Source: Diadema setosum (Eukaryota; Echinodermata; Echinoidea; Diadematoida; Diadematidae). Taken from it: a stretch of DNA of 64,000 bases. The translations under genes and the position numbers were made by a program. Under the pieces are notes generated by a model that saw nothing but the letters and a program-made list of their open reading frames with translations, was not told the DNA's origin and did not search any database. Below, in pieces: positions 41,601 through 53,449 of the stretch; positions within the stretch are counted from its first letter, which is position 1, and each line of letters opens with the position of its first letter. The stretch covers positions 1,178,001-1,242,000 of the forward strand of contig CM067067.1 of the NCBI GenBank assembly GCA_033980235.1. Reading direction: 5' to 3'.

Positions 41601-43454
41601 TATATTTCTCTCATCGACTTCAAATGGTAACATCTTTGACGGATTCAGCAAGACATTTGTAGATGTTGTTTGTTGAATGAATAAGACTATGGCTTTGACT
41701 CCTCCTTGCTTGCCCATATGTATATGTATGAGTAAGCATCACTTCAAACCACAATGCCAAACATGGTATCTTCCAGATGCTTTCTTGTGACAAAAAATTG
41801 GCAACAGTACAGCAATCTTTCCAGGCTTGTTAGGATGCACTGCTAAGCCAACTCATGACTGCTTCTTGATAGCAATATTGCCTTGTACTGTATCATACAC
41901 GTATGTTGTAAGACTGCAGAGCTTATTTGGCATTACTGAAGAGCAGAAGCAACCGTCATAATTCCTGATTAAGGGGAAAGAGTCTCTACTATACATGTAT
42001 GTTAATAAACACAAGCCACGGTATTAGCGGCAAGACATGCAATTTACCATTCCATGAAAAACACTAATAGCAATAATACTGTGCATAACATAATTTCATA
42101 GAAGGTTGAGGAAATGACCCACTATTGGCATCGACATGCACAGCTGAATATCTTGTGTCATAGATACTATATCAGTTGTCTGATTACCTAATCTCACGAG
42201 GTGTTGGTATGCTTTACACTGAATGGGAAAAAATATGACAATGATACTTATTTTACTCATCAAACCCATCAGAGTAAGTCTTGAAGCTGATACACCTAAA
42301 AACATTTTGAAACAGTCTAAAATAATTTTTGCAAAATACTGTCTCAGGACAGAGCTCAAACTTTGAGTACAGCTGACACAAGAAAGCTAAAAGGCTCATG
42401 AAAAATGTGTTTCTATGGATCCAATAAACTCAGTGAGTGTGAACAGTGTGGTTGAAGGAGAGCAGCTTGCACCCAGTACCACCTCATCACTGTCATAGTC
42501 AAAACTTAGTCACAGTGAGTAACAAAGTAGCCTTCCTGTCTCTCATGGAGGTACAGATCTATCTTAAACTTTCAAAGTTATGATTCATTGGATTTGAAAG
42601 ACTGGTACATGTACAATAGGAAGAACCTCATCACACGTTACAGGCAGCACTTATATTTCTTCTCTTAAAGGTTTGAATGTAGAGTTCATTACATACTAAA
42701 TCCTCATCATTTAAATCCACTTATACTTTGTTTGTATCACAGGACAAATACAGTATATTGCCAGGACAAATAAATTTGTCACATTTTCTCTTGTAGCAAA
42801 TGAACTTTAGAAAAACTATAATAGATGAATTTGTGCAAACTTAATGTAATAACTCAAAATTCTTTCAGTAAAAATACACAGATTTATCAGAATTCAAACT
42901 TTTTGCCACCAAGATTATAACAAACAACCATCCAAACATTTTTCAAATCTTGTCCTGAACATTAATTCGGCTTTTGTGTGCTAAGCAACTACATGTAAGC
43001 AATATCTTATCAAAGAGGTGAAACAAAATAAGAAGAGGAAGGTGCAGTCAACTCATCAGATAATCACAAGGAATCTGAAAAAGAAACAATAATGCACAAA
43101 ACTAAACACTTAAGACGAGACCACCCATTAGGGATGAGTAGGCCCTACACTCTAAGTCCTAAAAATCAAGTTTCTTAGAATATGTGCTTGCATTCCTCTT
43201 AAACATACTTAGCAAAGCAAAAGACATTCCATTTACACCTTGGTACACTGTGTACAGATTTTCCATATTATAAGTTGTCAGTCATGTTTAATTTTCCAAC
43301 TATAGTATGCTGAATCTAAATCTCAGTTGACCCATCTTTTAAAAATAAGCCACAGAAAAAACAACAACAACAACAGAGGGTAGATATTAATGTAACTGCT
43401 GATCATTTCTTATTAATGTCATACTATGTAAAATCAATGTTTTGATGATGATTT

Positions 43455-43751
43455 CAGGGCTCTATGTAAACCTTTTCTCTGGTAGCCCATTCAGGCCACT
43501 AAAAATTTTATTTGAAATTCCAATGGCCCCCAAAAAAAGAAATGAACCAAAATAAAAGCATGTATAAAAATTCATTTTGAATACAGGTTGCCAAATTTAG
43601 CAAGCAAACGATAATGTTTTTGGAAGTTTGGTAGCCTAACATCAATTTTTAGTGGCCCTGGACATTTACCTACAGTAGGAACACAAAATCAACCTTTGCC
43701 TGCACTGCACTCATCCCTTTTGCCCATTACCAGAGAAAATGCAGAGCTCTG
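43455..43751. mobile_element. Older, degenerate relative of the 28,166 MITE
   Basis: It starts CAGGGCTCTATGTAAACC and ends AGAGCTCTG, with eroded GGTAGCCC and AGTGGCCCTGG motifs inside. Confidence 0.55.
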
Positions 43752-44109
43752 TATACACGCGTAAGCTCAAGACACAGTACACCTTTACTTGCTCTTTAAT
43801 GATTTTGTACAGATTGTACAACAAATCACCATCAATATCATACATGTACTTTCTCATGTTTTTCCACAACTCTGGCCAGCATAAGGACATTTATTTTTAA
43901 AACCAAAATAATAACATTATCACACATCCTGCAATACAGAAAAAAAAGACTCAAAAAATACAGATTCCAGGTAAATCATTTTGCATGAATTATTATGGTG
44001 TAAGACAATGACCTCAGTCTGGGTCTACATTTGTACTTTTGTCGCAGTTATTTGGTCTAGTTATACCTCAACTATTAGAAGTTGAAAATGTATCATTATA
44101 CCCACAGAG

Positions 44110-44312
44110 TACTGTATACACCGTTATTTTCGCGTACAGATATTTTCCCAAATGACGAGGTCATAGGCATTTTCGCGAGATGTTGTTTTCGCGAATCGAC
44201 GCCGACACTTACATTAGTTAATGCTCAATTAACAAAGCGCATGGAGACAATTTCGCGTGTTGTTAAATTCGCGGTCCAACTGCAATTCGCGAAAATAACA
44301 GCTTATACAATA
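44110..44312. mobile_element. MITE, TTCGCG family B, CpG-rich copy
   Basis: TACTGTATACACCGTTATTT at the left is answered by AATAACAGCTTATACAATA at the right. The interior has GAGGTCATAGGCATTTTCGC and GAGATGTTGTTTTCGCGAA. It is 203 bp, the same length as the 41,398 copy. Confidence 0.75.
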
Positions 44313-45431
44313 ACTGTCTTAAACAGGACACACTTCTTTAGCTACTGTTTTTAACATTTCAATATAATTTCACCTTCGAGTTACAACTTTCCAACAATCT
44401 TTATGCAGAGGAGCCATTCAGTCTTACACTTTTACAAGCACAATATCATTATGACTTACATCACTCTATATGAGAATACAGACTAGATTTTACACAGAAA
44501 ACACAGCTGCACTGTCAACAGAAAAAGGTGCAGCTTCGCACACGCTGCATACAATCTTAGTTTTTGGTAAGTTGTGAATTGTGTACATGTCATTATCGAT
44601 AACATAGACATGAATTCTAACTAATTAATGAAGTTTGTCTTTAATGAGTTTGAGGTGACAAAAATGATGTCAAGTATCAAAACTCAATGCAACAGCCATG
44701 TTCACTTTGTGTTCACTTTGTGTTGTGGACCACCCTGGTACAGCCCCGTCGCATTTAGCAACTGGGTCATGTACTACTACTAGTTTAGAATCTAGACATT
44801 CTACAGTTTTTTAGGATGTTATCTGCATCCTTAATGGCACAAGCCACACATTTCCATAGCATGCCACAATGACAAACACTATGCCATCAATTCATCCTCC
44901 AACATTTGACCTGGACCCGAGCAGAAGCCAAATGTCAAGGATCCTAGCAATACCATGCTGAAGAAGATTGGTGTCTATTTGACCAAGATACTAGTATTTG
45001 GCTGTCAATTTCAAGAATCTAACATTAGATAACTTGTAGTTAGAGATCTGAAGAAAAAAATACTAGAAAGTGTCAAAACTGTTTTTGTTGATAAGCATTA
45101 GAATTTTCTACAGCAATCTGAAAAGTATTGATGGGCAAGCCCCTCACTTTCTGTAGAATAGAATCAGGCTAGCTTAGCTGGTTATCTCACACAGGGCTGG
45201 GTTAACCCAACAACGCAGGTTGATCGAACTGCGATACTCCGTGATGGAGCTGGCTCGATCGAGTGATTACACAGTGGCCTTCGTTTGTGCGCCACACGGT
45301 CACTGTGCAATAGCCATGTCGTAGAACAACCTCGGCCTTGTTGTGCAGGCCAAACAAACTGTCCGCACACACTCACTATTACACATACGCACACAACACA
45401 CATTGCATACAAAACAACGGCAAAACCTCAC

Positions 45432-45495
45432 CTCCTAGTATCACACTGCACAGGAATATAATCCACGGTTGCTGATAACAACGTTGCATCGCCAT
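45432..45495 (-). CDS. Exon 1 of Ig-superfamily receptor (PRTG/IGDCC/DCC-like): start codon and signal peptide
   Basis: This is the first coding exon of a minus-strand receptor gene. It encodes 21 residues plus one base: MAMQRCYQQPW, then a hydrophobic run IIFLCSVILG, which is a typical secretory signal peptide. The ATG at 45,495 is chosen because an in-frame TGA lies seven codons upstream (45,514-45,516) with no ATG between; a second ATG two codons in could also serve. The exon ends GGAG followed by GTGAGG, a good donor, in phase 1. This matches exactly the phase of the Ig1 exon at 26,792, so the split codon reads Gly. The signal-peptide role is inferred from hydrophobicity. I see no TATA box near it. 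Confidence 0.72.
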
Positions 45496-46000
45496 GCAGG
45501 CTGTTTTCCACAGTCAAAATCGTATTTTTTCCATAATCTTCCAATGTCCACTAACAAGCGTAGTTCTTCGTCGCACAATACAGACTGTCCAAACGACTTA
45601 TGAAGTGAGGAGGGATACAAAGACCTTCGGCCGGTGGTGTGGCGAACACTTGACCTCGACATTGCCAAATGGTAACTCAGCGCGCGAATGGAGCATCGAA
45701 CTATTTGACGTGTGGGCTCTTCCGCTTCATAGCGCCACCCCTCCAGTCAAAAGCAGCTGACCATGGACGAAGCATGACCCTTCGAAGTGTCACTGTCACT
45801 CATGTTCCTCATACTTACTTCTATTGTACATCTGACGCCAACCGACTGACACTATCTGCACCAGTGCCAGTATCGCTACCTCTACACTAGAGCCTTCACA
45901 TTATGCAACATGATAACATGAAGGCATGTATTCATTCATGATGGGTTGAAATTATTATGACTGATGTGAGGGCGCTCTTACTAATGACAGTTACGAGTCG
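45496..46000 (-). promoter_or_regulatory. Probable 5' UTR and promoter region of the Ig-superfamily receptor gene
   Basis: The sequence immediately upstream of the receptor ATG is richer in CpG than its surroundings (for example GCGCGCGAA near 45,680 and TAGCGCC near 45,730). No TATA box or initiator could be placed with confidence. The role is inferred only from position. Short open frames here do not look coding. Confidence 0.3.
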
Positions 46001-46239
46001 TTGCTAGCTAGCCGGCCCTTGAGGTGTAGGCTATGTGTAATTATATTTTTGATCAAAATTCATCCTCTAGTGATTGGTTGAAAGAGCTTCAAGTGATTGT
46101 AGGTATTTTCAGCTATGCCAAAATGTTGGCATGTTTGACACTCCATGGCGTACTATTTGCAAAATGACGTCTTTTTTATGACGACATTTTACAAACACGT
46201 AGGGTCTACTAGTTCCACTTGCATGTACTAAATTATGTC

Positions 46240-47340
46240 ACTATTGTAACGTCACAAAGCAATTCTGACATCGCACACTGCTTTGTACCGTCACTCTGTG
46301 AAGTGAAACAATTTCTAACAAAAAAAAAAATGACACCACAAAGAAATTTCGACATCGCACACACTGCTTCGTACAGTTGTAAAATGTTACAATTGTAGCA
46401 AAAAAAAAATGTAACATTTTACTCTGAAATGTTACAATATTAACAAAACAACTGTGACATCACACAGCAATTCTGATATCGCGCACTGCTTCGTACGTCG
46501 CTCTTTGAAATATGTAACAATTTCTAATACATGTACTATGTAAAACAATCATGACGTCACAAAGCAATTCTGACATCGTGCGCTGCTTCGTATGGTCACT
46601 GCACTCTGTAAAATTATACAATCTCTAACAAAATAATTGTGACATCACAAAGCAATTCTGACATCGTGCGCTGCTTCGTACGGTCACTGCACTCTGTGAA
46701 ATTATACAATCTCTAACAAAATAATTGTGACATCACAAAGCAATTCTGAAATCGCGCACAGCTTCGTATCGTCACTGATGTGTAATGTAAACATTATTGT
46801 GACGTCACAGAGCAATTCTGACATCGTGCGCTGCTTCGTTAGGTCAATTTGTGAAATGATACAATTTCTAACAAAACAATTGTGACATCACAAAGCAAGT
46901 CTGATATTGCGCACTGCTTCGGAGCGTCACTCTGTAATAGGATACAATCTCTAACAAAATAATTGTGACATCATCACAAAGCAATTCTGACATCGCGCAC
47001 TGCTTCGTACTTGTGTAGTAACACATCTAACAAAACTATTGTGACGCCACAAAGCAATTCTGACATGGTGCGCTACTTCGCATGGTCACTCTGTGAAAAT
47101 ATACAATTTCTAACAAAACAATTGTGACATCACAAAGCAATTCTGACATCGCGCACTGCTTTGCCCCGGCACTCTGTAAAATGTAAACATTTCTAACAAG
47201 CTACTATGACATCACAAAACAATTCTGACATTGCGCACTGCTTTGTACCGGCACTCTGTAAAATGTTACATTTTCTAATAGCACAATTGTGACATCACGA
47301 AGCAATTCTGACGTCGTGTGCTGCTTTCGTACGGTCAATG
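46240..47340. repeat. Tandem minisatellite, about 13 degenerate units of roughly 75-115 bp
   Basis: Units share the core GCAATTCTGACATCGCGC, then CTGCTTCGTAC and a spacer ending in CTAACAAAA-CAATTGTGACATCACAAA. Cores start near 46,260, 46,342, 46,460, 46,564, 46,652, 46,739, 46,811, 46,893, 46,981, 47,055, 47,137, 47,219 and 47,300. TGACATCA/TGACGTCA motifs (CRE-like) recur once per unit. The array begins about 750 bp upstream of the receptor start codon. Confidence 0.85.
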
Positions 47341-47499
47341 TATCCCTCCACAACATCGCATCCACCATAGCGACTTCTGGCCTCACATCTTCCTCCTTTT
47401 TTTTTTTATCCGAAATATAAAAACAAATAGTACTCTGCCTAATTTCTATTTTTATTTCTTATCTTTTATTTGTTTATCTATTTATTTATTTACTTTTGT

Positions 47500-47605
47500 T
47501 AAAACTATGGGCGTCGGCGCCTCCAAATAACTATTCACTTAGGGCTGCGCCCTTCGGTGAATATAGTGCTATTTTGGAGTCACCTCTGCCAATAGTTTTC
47601 ACCGG
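47500..47605. mobile_element. Short palindromic MITE next to the receptor-upstream array
   Basis: AAAACTATGGGCG and CTCCAAATAACTATTCAC at the left are mirrored by GTGAATATAGTGCTATTTTGGAG and CCAATAGTTTT at the right. GGGCTGCGCCC forms the loop stem. Confidence 0.68.
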
Positions 47606-49674
47606 AAACTCTCAAGGCAAAGTATAAGTGTATATTCGTACGCTCTCTAATCTGTCATGCTACCAGAAAGTTCGTGCTCGTAAAAGGTCGAGCGCGTCAA
47701 AAAGAGAACAAGAGGCGAATAAATCAAAGCCCTAGATAAGTTATTAGGTCAAATCAGATGCTCACAATAATATTAATGGTCTTCACAGCCTATAGAATGT
47801 CGTACTGCATACATGGAAGACCAAATCACAAGACAACAAATCACGTCTTTCATGTTATGGTATCACGACAGACATATCAATATACGTATACTAGTATATC
47901 AAATCAAAATTCTACCAAGGAGGTTGATTCCATCAAGCCTGTCCTAGTAATTTTGTCCACGAAGAGACTGCAAAATACAAGCTTAGCTTTTCAGCATGTC
48001 TCCTCCATTTCCTGCAACTTTTATTTTAATCCAATTTCATCTGCTTTTGTGATGCCTAGTATTGTAAATTTCACTTTTTTTTTACTACATTGTATTGATA
48101 TTGTGTTATTTTGTGTATGAAAATGCTTTGCATTGTTGGAAATGAAATAAATGAAATGAAATGAAAAAGACACATAAATATCCGTGATAGCCCACTTTGG
48201 CGTTGTGGGCCGTTTAAGAGAGAGAGAGGGAGAGAGAGAGAGAGGGGGGGGGGGAGGGAGAAGGAGAAAGGGAGAGAAGGGGCGGGGAGGAGAAGAATTA
48301 GAACGAGCAATCCTTGACAGAAAAGTTTAACTTCGCTGAAGATCATACACGTAAATGACGAAAAAAAAATATTTCTTCTCACTGACGATAGAAGCGACTG
48401 CATGAAAATCATAGGTATACGTGACTATTGATTTGTTTTCGGCATTTTACATAATTTTCCTCACTATAGATGCGTTTCATATAGGTATTACAGAGAAATT
48501 AATATAAATAGAGCACACTTGCATGATTTCATCAGAATTATCACGGCACATAACTCTGTAATCTTGAAGTTGAATATTAAGTCAATATGGTAATTCCATG
48601 ATCGTCCAACTCGTTTTTCATGATATCTCTTGATAATCATGCACTTGTTTATGTAACACGTTCAATATTCTGTCCCAATCCCCCCCCCAAAAAAAAAAAA
48701 AGAAAAAAAAATCATAATGAATATTGATATACAGTGTATCTAACTCCTTTATTGGATTTATATGTCGGTATTACATTTTATTGTCAACCAACACCAACAC
48801 CATCATTAAAAATATCATTACCACCACTACCATCATCATTCTTAAAAACTGACTTGAGGTTTGCAAAATATGATCGGTTATCGTACATTATCAAATCAAA
48901 TACCTAAGGGTGGCACTCCTTGAATTTCGGAAAAGCAAAGTAATTCGAATTAAAAAGCAAAAATCATAGAGACTTTCTAGGCGTGGAAAATGTAAAAGTT
49001 CTTGTATATTAATATGCTTCGTATCACCATGCCGCTGCTACGGACACCAACAAAGAACGGATGCACACAGACCCAGATTTCTAATTAAACAAACAAACAA
49101 ACAAACAACAACAACAACAAAAACACGTTTGAGCTTGATCAGAATCTATATCCTGTAGATACAGGATTTGCAATAAGAATTTCTACCACAACTGGTCGAA
49201 CTTCAAAAAAAGAAAAAAAGAAAAAAAGGAGAAAGCCAAAAAGAACATTCTAACTGAAATGTCATACAATAAACAATATTACATACGATTGGATTGGAAG
49301 AAGAGAGAAAATTGATTTATTTTCATGTGATATTCCTGTTGTCGGGGAAAGAGGATATTAGCAACATTGTACAAAATTGATTACAAAGACTGTAAAATAA
49401 TGATTCAATCTAAACTAAATCAACAACATGACATTTAAGATATAGGAAGATAAAACAAATGGAGTGAGATCAAGAGATAGAGAAATGAAGAGAGATCATA
49501 AAAGAGACTGAAAAAAAAGAAGACATAGTGTGTGAAATGCGTAAAAAAGAAGAATAATTTCAAGGTTTAAAGATTTAAACTCCGCTCTCTTGAAATGTAC
49601 ATGTATGGCAAAAGTCTTGCAACTCTGTTTTGTTTTGTTTTTGTCTCATGATGTTTTAATTCAAAATGTTTCAG

Positions 49675-49745
49675 GGTTCCCCGCATTAGATATCAATAGA
49701 GGGCGGTATACTCCGGTTTATTTTCCAATACAGAACTTGACACAG
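49675..49745 (+). CDS. Candidate isolated exon of unknown gene
   Basis: Seventy-one bases lie between a T-rich acceptor (AAATGTTTCAG) and a perfect donor (CAG|GTAAGT). They start in phase 1 and end in phase 0, encoding 23 residues that begin FPALDINRGRYTPVYFP. The base composition is more protein-like than the surroundings. Upstream, the same frame stays open back to an ATG at 49,605 and would read as a hydrophobic leader (MAKVLQLCFVLFL). However, that hydrophobicity may just be the polypyrimidine tract translated. I do not recognise the peptide. It could be an exon of an unseen plus-strand gene or a chance splice-site pair. Confidence 0.3.
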
Positions 49746-50427
49746 GTAAGTGATGGAAATTTGTTCAAAATTTGCAATAAAAGATTAAGAAAATGAATAT
49801 TCAGGGCAATATGATTGGCTAAATCGTGGTATCTGTCATCTCTTGATCCGCGTGTGCGTCTTCACTTTGCATGGAGGTGGCGGGGGGGGGGGAGCAGGGA
49901 GGCGTTCGAGAAGGAGATACAACTATAGAGTACATTTTGTACTGCTCTCGTTTGAAGTCATCTCCGAAAAGTTATACGCTTATCTACTGATGTTACCCAT
50001 GTGCTTTGACAATAGAGAACATAAGTAATCAGGGCTAGCGCTCTCACATCAGGAAAAATTTCCCCCTGCTGCAGTTCGCTCTCTTTCACTGTGGGTACAA
50101 CACTGAATAATATGTATGCCAGGAATTGGAGCAGCGAATCAAAATGCAGTGTAACAGCAAAAAGTTGAAAAACACGCTAGAACATGCTTTAGCGGAGTAC
50201 ATTATAAAAGATCACATGAGATCAAAAGATAGAGACTAACATAATAACTGTGCGTACCATGGAAAATATTAATTTTCTAAGAGGACAGGATTTTTCAATT
50301 CATTTCGATTTGCGCATTGTATGCGAGGAAAACAGAAATTCATGTTTATAACATTGACTTCTTACCTAAACTGTTCTAAACCAATTCGCATTTCATAAAA
50401 AGGGGTAACGGTAAATAATGATAACTT

Positions 50428-50680
50428 GAAGAGTTTGTTTGCAAAAACCGATAAGTCCATGTGATTATTTGTCAAATGGAGATATTTGCGATTAAAGGTC
50501 AAGAAAAATAAAGAGAATAATAAGAAAATTTTTGCTTCTTTTGACCATAACTTCAAAAATATACCTTTATATGTAGTGACCAATATATTATTTAATAGGT
50601 ATTATTTTGTACTTTATGACAGAGACCGTACTTCAAAACCTTCAAAAATGGACTTATCGGTTTTTGCAAACAAACTTTTC
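50428..50680. repeat. Inverted repeat, 33-bp arms, 187-bp loop
   Basis: GTTTGTTTGCAAAAACCGAT, continuing to AAGTCCAT at 50,460, is mirrored at 50,648-50,680 with one mismatch. Similar short peptides on both strands arise from this. It could be a MITE, but the ends are not defined. Confidence 0.75.
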
Positions 50681-51155
50681 ACTTATATTTCAGTGAAATG
50701 TGAAATGCGTTCTTCTTCTCCACGAACTGCGTCTTGCAGCTAGAGCAGTGTCAGCACGATTTCAAAGAGAAGAGATGTAAGACATCCCATTTTAATGCTT
50801 TGAATTCAAACCCGGGTGTTTGCATGAATTACGAAGAGTTAACACTCCATAATATGTATCAGTACACCTCCTCCATCTCTCGAACCTCCTTGCGGTGTAG
50901 GGTATAAGCCTGGTATAATCAAGGAGCTGCTCCTTCACAAAGTCCTTGGTATAATTAAGATAAAAACATATGCTCCCTAACTCAGTAGGCAACGACTAAA
51001 ACCTACTTGTCAGTCTAAAATGACAAATGGGAACAGAGTCTGATGCTTCACAGTCACCGGCAGAAGTCTATTACATTAAAGGGATTGCAGTCCAGTTGAT
51101 AGAATGATAGTCTAATAGGATTAGAAAAGAGTATAAGTATCATAAGCACCCCGGG

Positions 51156-51318
51156 CAGTGGCGGATCCAGGCGGAGGCGCACTGGGGCCCCTCCCCCTAT
51201 TTGTGTTAAAACAACAGAAATAACAAGAAAAGAATGGAGAGGACGTGCGTCCCTTTTAATTTTGTAAAGGCGCCCCGTCCCCCACCCCCTTTATACGGAA
51301 TTCCTGGATCCACCCCTG
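51156..51318. mobile_element. MITE with CAG(T/G)GG-GGATCCAGG ends
   Basis: The left end CAGTGGCGGATCCAGG and right end CCTGGATCCACCCCTG are inverted. CCGGG flanks both sides as a possible 5-bp target duplication. Confidence 0.78.
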
Positions 51319-51949
51319 CCGGGCAAGCACAACACTAAAAATTTGATCAAAATTTGATCAAAATTATTGAAGTTATGTAATTGTGAAGACTTGTTAATAC
51401 TGGCACTGCATGTACACTGTATCTGCAAATATTTCTCGTATACAGATGATATGAATATGCAAATGAGAGAGCTGATGATGTCATCACCTCACAATTTTCC
51501 ACTGATCGTCATGCAATGGGGGAAAAAATGACGAAAATTCAATTTTTCAAAACATAATGTTATTCGTGGCTGACTATCAGAATAATCCGATGTATCTGGA
51601 TTTGAGACTATAGGCCTATGGCATAATAATATCGCATTAAAATAAAAAGTTTAAATTTCAAGTTTTTGCTGTCAAAATATATGGCAAGTTGTGAGGCGGT
51701 CATCAACTCACGCATTTGCATATTCATAATTGTCTTTTCATAAGTTGTTTTGTGAAAATTAGCGAAACTTCACAATTTCTTAACTTCCTTATACAAAATT
51801 TTGATCAATTTTTTACTGTTTGCTTCTAAAGTAAACCGAACTGCTTCTTTCAAACAAACTTTCCCCTTCAAAAGTCAATTTAGTGTGAAAAACGAATAAG
51901 TATTGGTAGAAGGTCTATGTGTTAGGCATCGACACAAGCGTTGGTCACT

Positions 51950-52140
51950 AAAATGCAGTCCGGTTTGAGCGGAGGCTACACGTATTGCAGATGTGCAAGT
52001 CGAACAGTACGAGAATAATTGCACGTGGGTGCGCTCTTCCGTCTCAGCGCTCTTCCTCCTCGATCCTCGCCGCTGCGTGCCCGCGGAAGGTGTGCATGCT
52101 CCGTAATCCAGACGCTTTAGTCCCATATATACACCAAACT
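51950..52140 (-). promoter_or_regulatory. CpG-rich patch with TATATA, possible minus-strand core promoter
   Basis: This is a GC/CpG-rich stretch in AT-rich surroundings. On the minus strand TATATATGGGAC (52,121-52,132) precedes CpG-rich DNA containing a CACGTG E-box (52,022-52,027). No exon can be linked to it, so the call rests on composition and motifs only. Confidence 0.22.
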
Positions 52141-52644
52141 GTGACTGACTAGATCGTTAAGAACGAAGGGGAACGGCGGCTGTCGGTTGTCTTGTAATTT
52201 GTGCCTTCTTCGTACATGCCAGGCATTGCCAGCAATTCATCAGGTGAGACATGTCAGTTGTATCATGCATGTGATTAAGGCACCTATCACGAACATTATT
52301 CATGGTATTTTGGAGCCTCTGTATTTTGTTATGATGATAAAAAATTGACCCACCCATGACCTGGGTAGTGGAAGAATGTTGTGTCACAAGATCATCCCTT
52401 GCATTCTAATTATGCAATTGTTACAAAAGAAAGGAAAAGAAATAGATACAACACATGATCACAAGAACATCCAGCATGTGCATAAAGCCAGTAAATAAAA
52501 TAGTCTAATGTAAGTGATCTAACATGCATCTGTTAAGCTGTTGTTTGGCTAAAAGGAATTAAAATTTATCTCTTCAATCGTTCATACTTCACTCCAGGAG
52601 TATGCAGACCTACTGGTACTGATACATCTGAGGTGAGGCGAGGC

Positions 52645-52955
52645 ACAGAGAAAATGACAGGCTAATTATGATGTACAAAATACACAATAATCTCACTCCT
52701 CTTTCAGCACAGGACTATATTATCAAACGCAAACAGGCTACTCAGTTAACGAGAGCCTCGCAACCACACTCCTATCAGGTACCATATTCGAGAACTGAAT
52801 CGCATCGCCAATCGTTCTTCCCAAGAACTGTAAGGAACTGGAATTCCCTGTCATCAGAAATTGTTTCAGCGCCATCTGTGGGATCATTTCGAAACCGGTT
52901 GATCACAGTGGCTAGTTTTTTCGTTAAATTTCTATGTGCTTGTAAATATCTGTAA
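52645..52955 (+). pseudogene. 5'-truncated non-LTR retrotransposon ORF2 C-terminus
   Basis: The frame reads EARHRENDRLIMMYKIHNNL, then PYSRTESHRQSFFPRTVRNW, NSLSSEIVSAPSVGSFRNRL and a stop. This is the standard C-terminal tail of Jockey/CR1/RTE-like reverse transcriptases (FPRTVRxWNSLPxxIVSAPSxxxFRxRL). Upstream the frame is broken by TGA, so only the last 100 or so residues remain. It is relatively well preserved, so probably a younger insertion than the other two fragments. Confidence 0.75.
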
Positions 52956-53449
52956 ATAAATTGTATTATAATGTAAAAAGCACCAGTCTGCAAGAATCTT
53001 CCGTCTATTGAAGGAGGCAGACTTAATCAGGAGAAGAAGAAGAAGGACAGGATGTCCAGCCGCATCTTGCATATAATTATGCTTATAGAAGGCTGATTGA
53101 CATCCAACCTCTAGAAAGACAGACATACTTTGGAATTACAAACAAACAAACAAACTTGGAGCAACAACATTGATTTCAGTATTGAAGTAATTGTCATTTA
53201 GATGAGGATAGAATCTGATGTATGACAATCTATAGACAGAAAGATCCATCTGTCCAGAGGAGTCCGTTATTTTTTGACGTTATTGCTCTAATCCATAAAG
53301 CCAGATACAGAACATATCCCCAACGACCAGATACAGACTAATATTTCTTTGAATATCCCTTTCCAGGCACATTGGTGTGCTTACAAATGTTCTTGAAATG
53401 TAAATATTTTAAAAAGTCCTTTACTCCATATTATTATGATATGACATTA

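Larger units (their letters stand above)
26793..45431 (-). other. Intron 1 of the Ig-superfamily receptor gene (18.6 kb)
   Basis: The intron runs from donor GTGAGG after the signal-peptide exon to acceptor CTCCCTCCAG before Ig1, phase 1 at both ends. Long first introns are common in this kind of receptor. It contains many MITEs, one dead non-LTR 3' end, a pogo-like element and a nested insertion. I see no further coding exon. 32,480-33,060 and 38,250-40,200 hold nothing recognisable apart from low-complexity DNA. Confidence 0.72.

Noticed and set aside
45165..45235. tRNA-like A-box TAGCTTAGCTGGTTA followed by GGTTGATCGAAC
   Set aside because: The spacing and B box do not form a cloverleaf; at most a very old SINE.
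45182..45412. 76-codon minus frame beginning MYAMCVVCVCVIV, leader-like
   Set aside because: It lies downstream of the exon 1 donor, inside intron 1. Hydrophobicity comes from a CACA-rich stretch, and the signal-peptide exon at 45,432-45,495 fits phase and has an upstream stop.
46240..47340. Regularly spaced repeats as a CRISPR array
   Set aside because: Units are long, diverged and vary in length with related spacers, in a eukaryotic genome; it is a minisatellite.
52157..52387. 76-codon minus frame, considered as a retroelement fragment
   Set aside because: No reverse-transcriptase or endonuclease motif could be seen.
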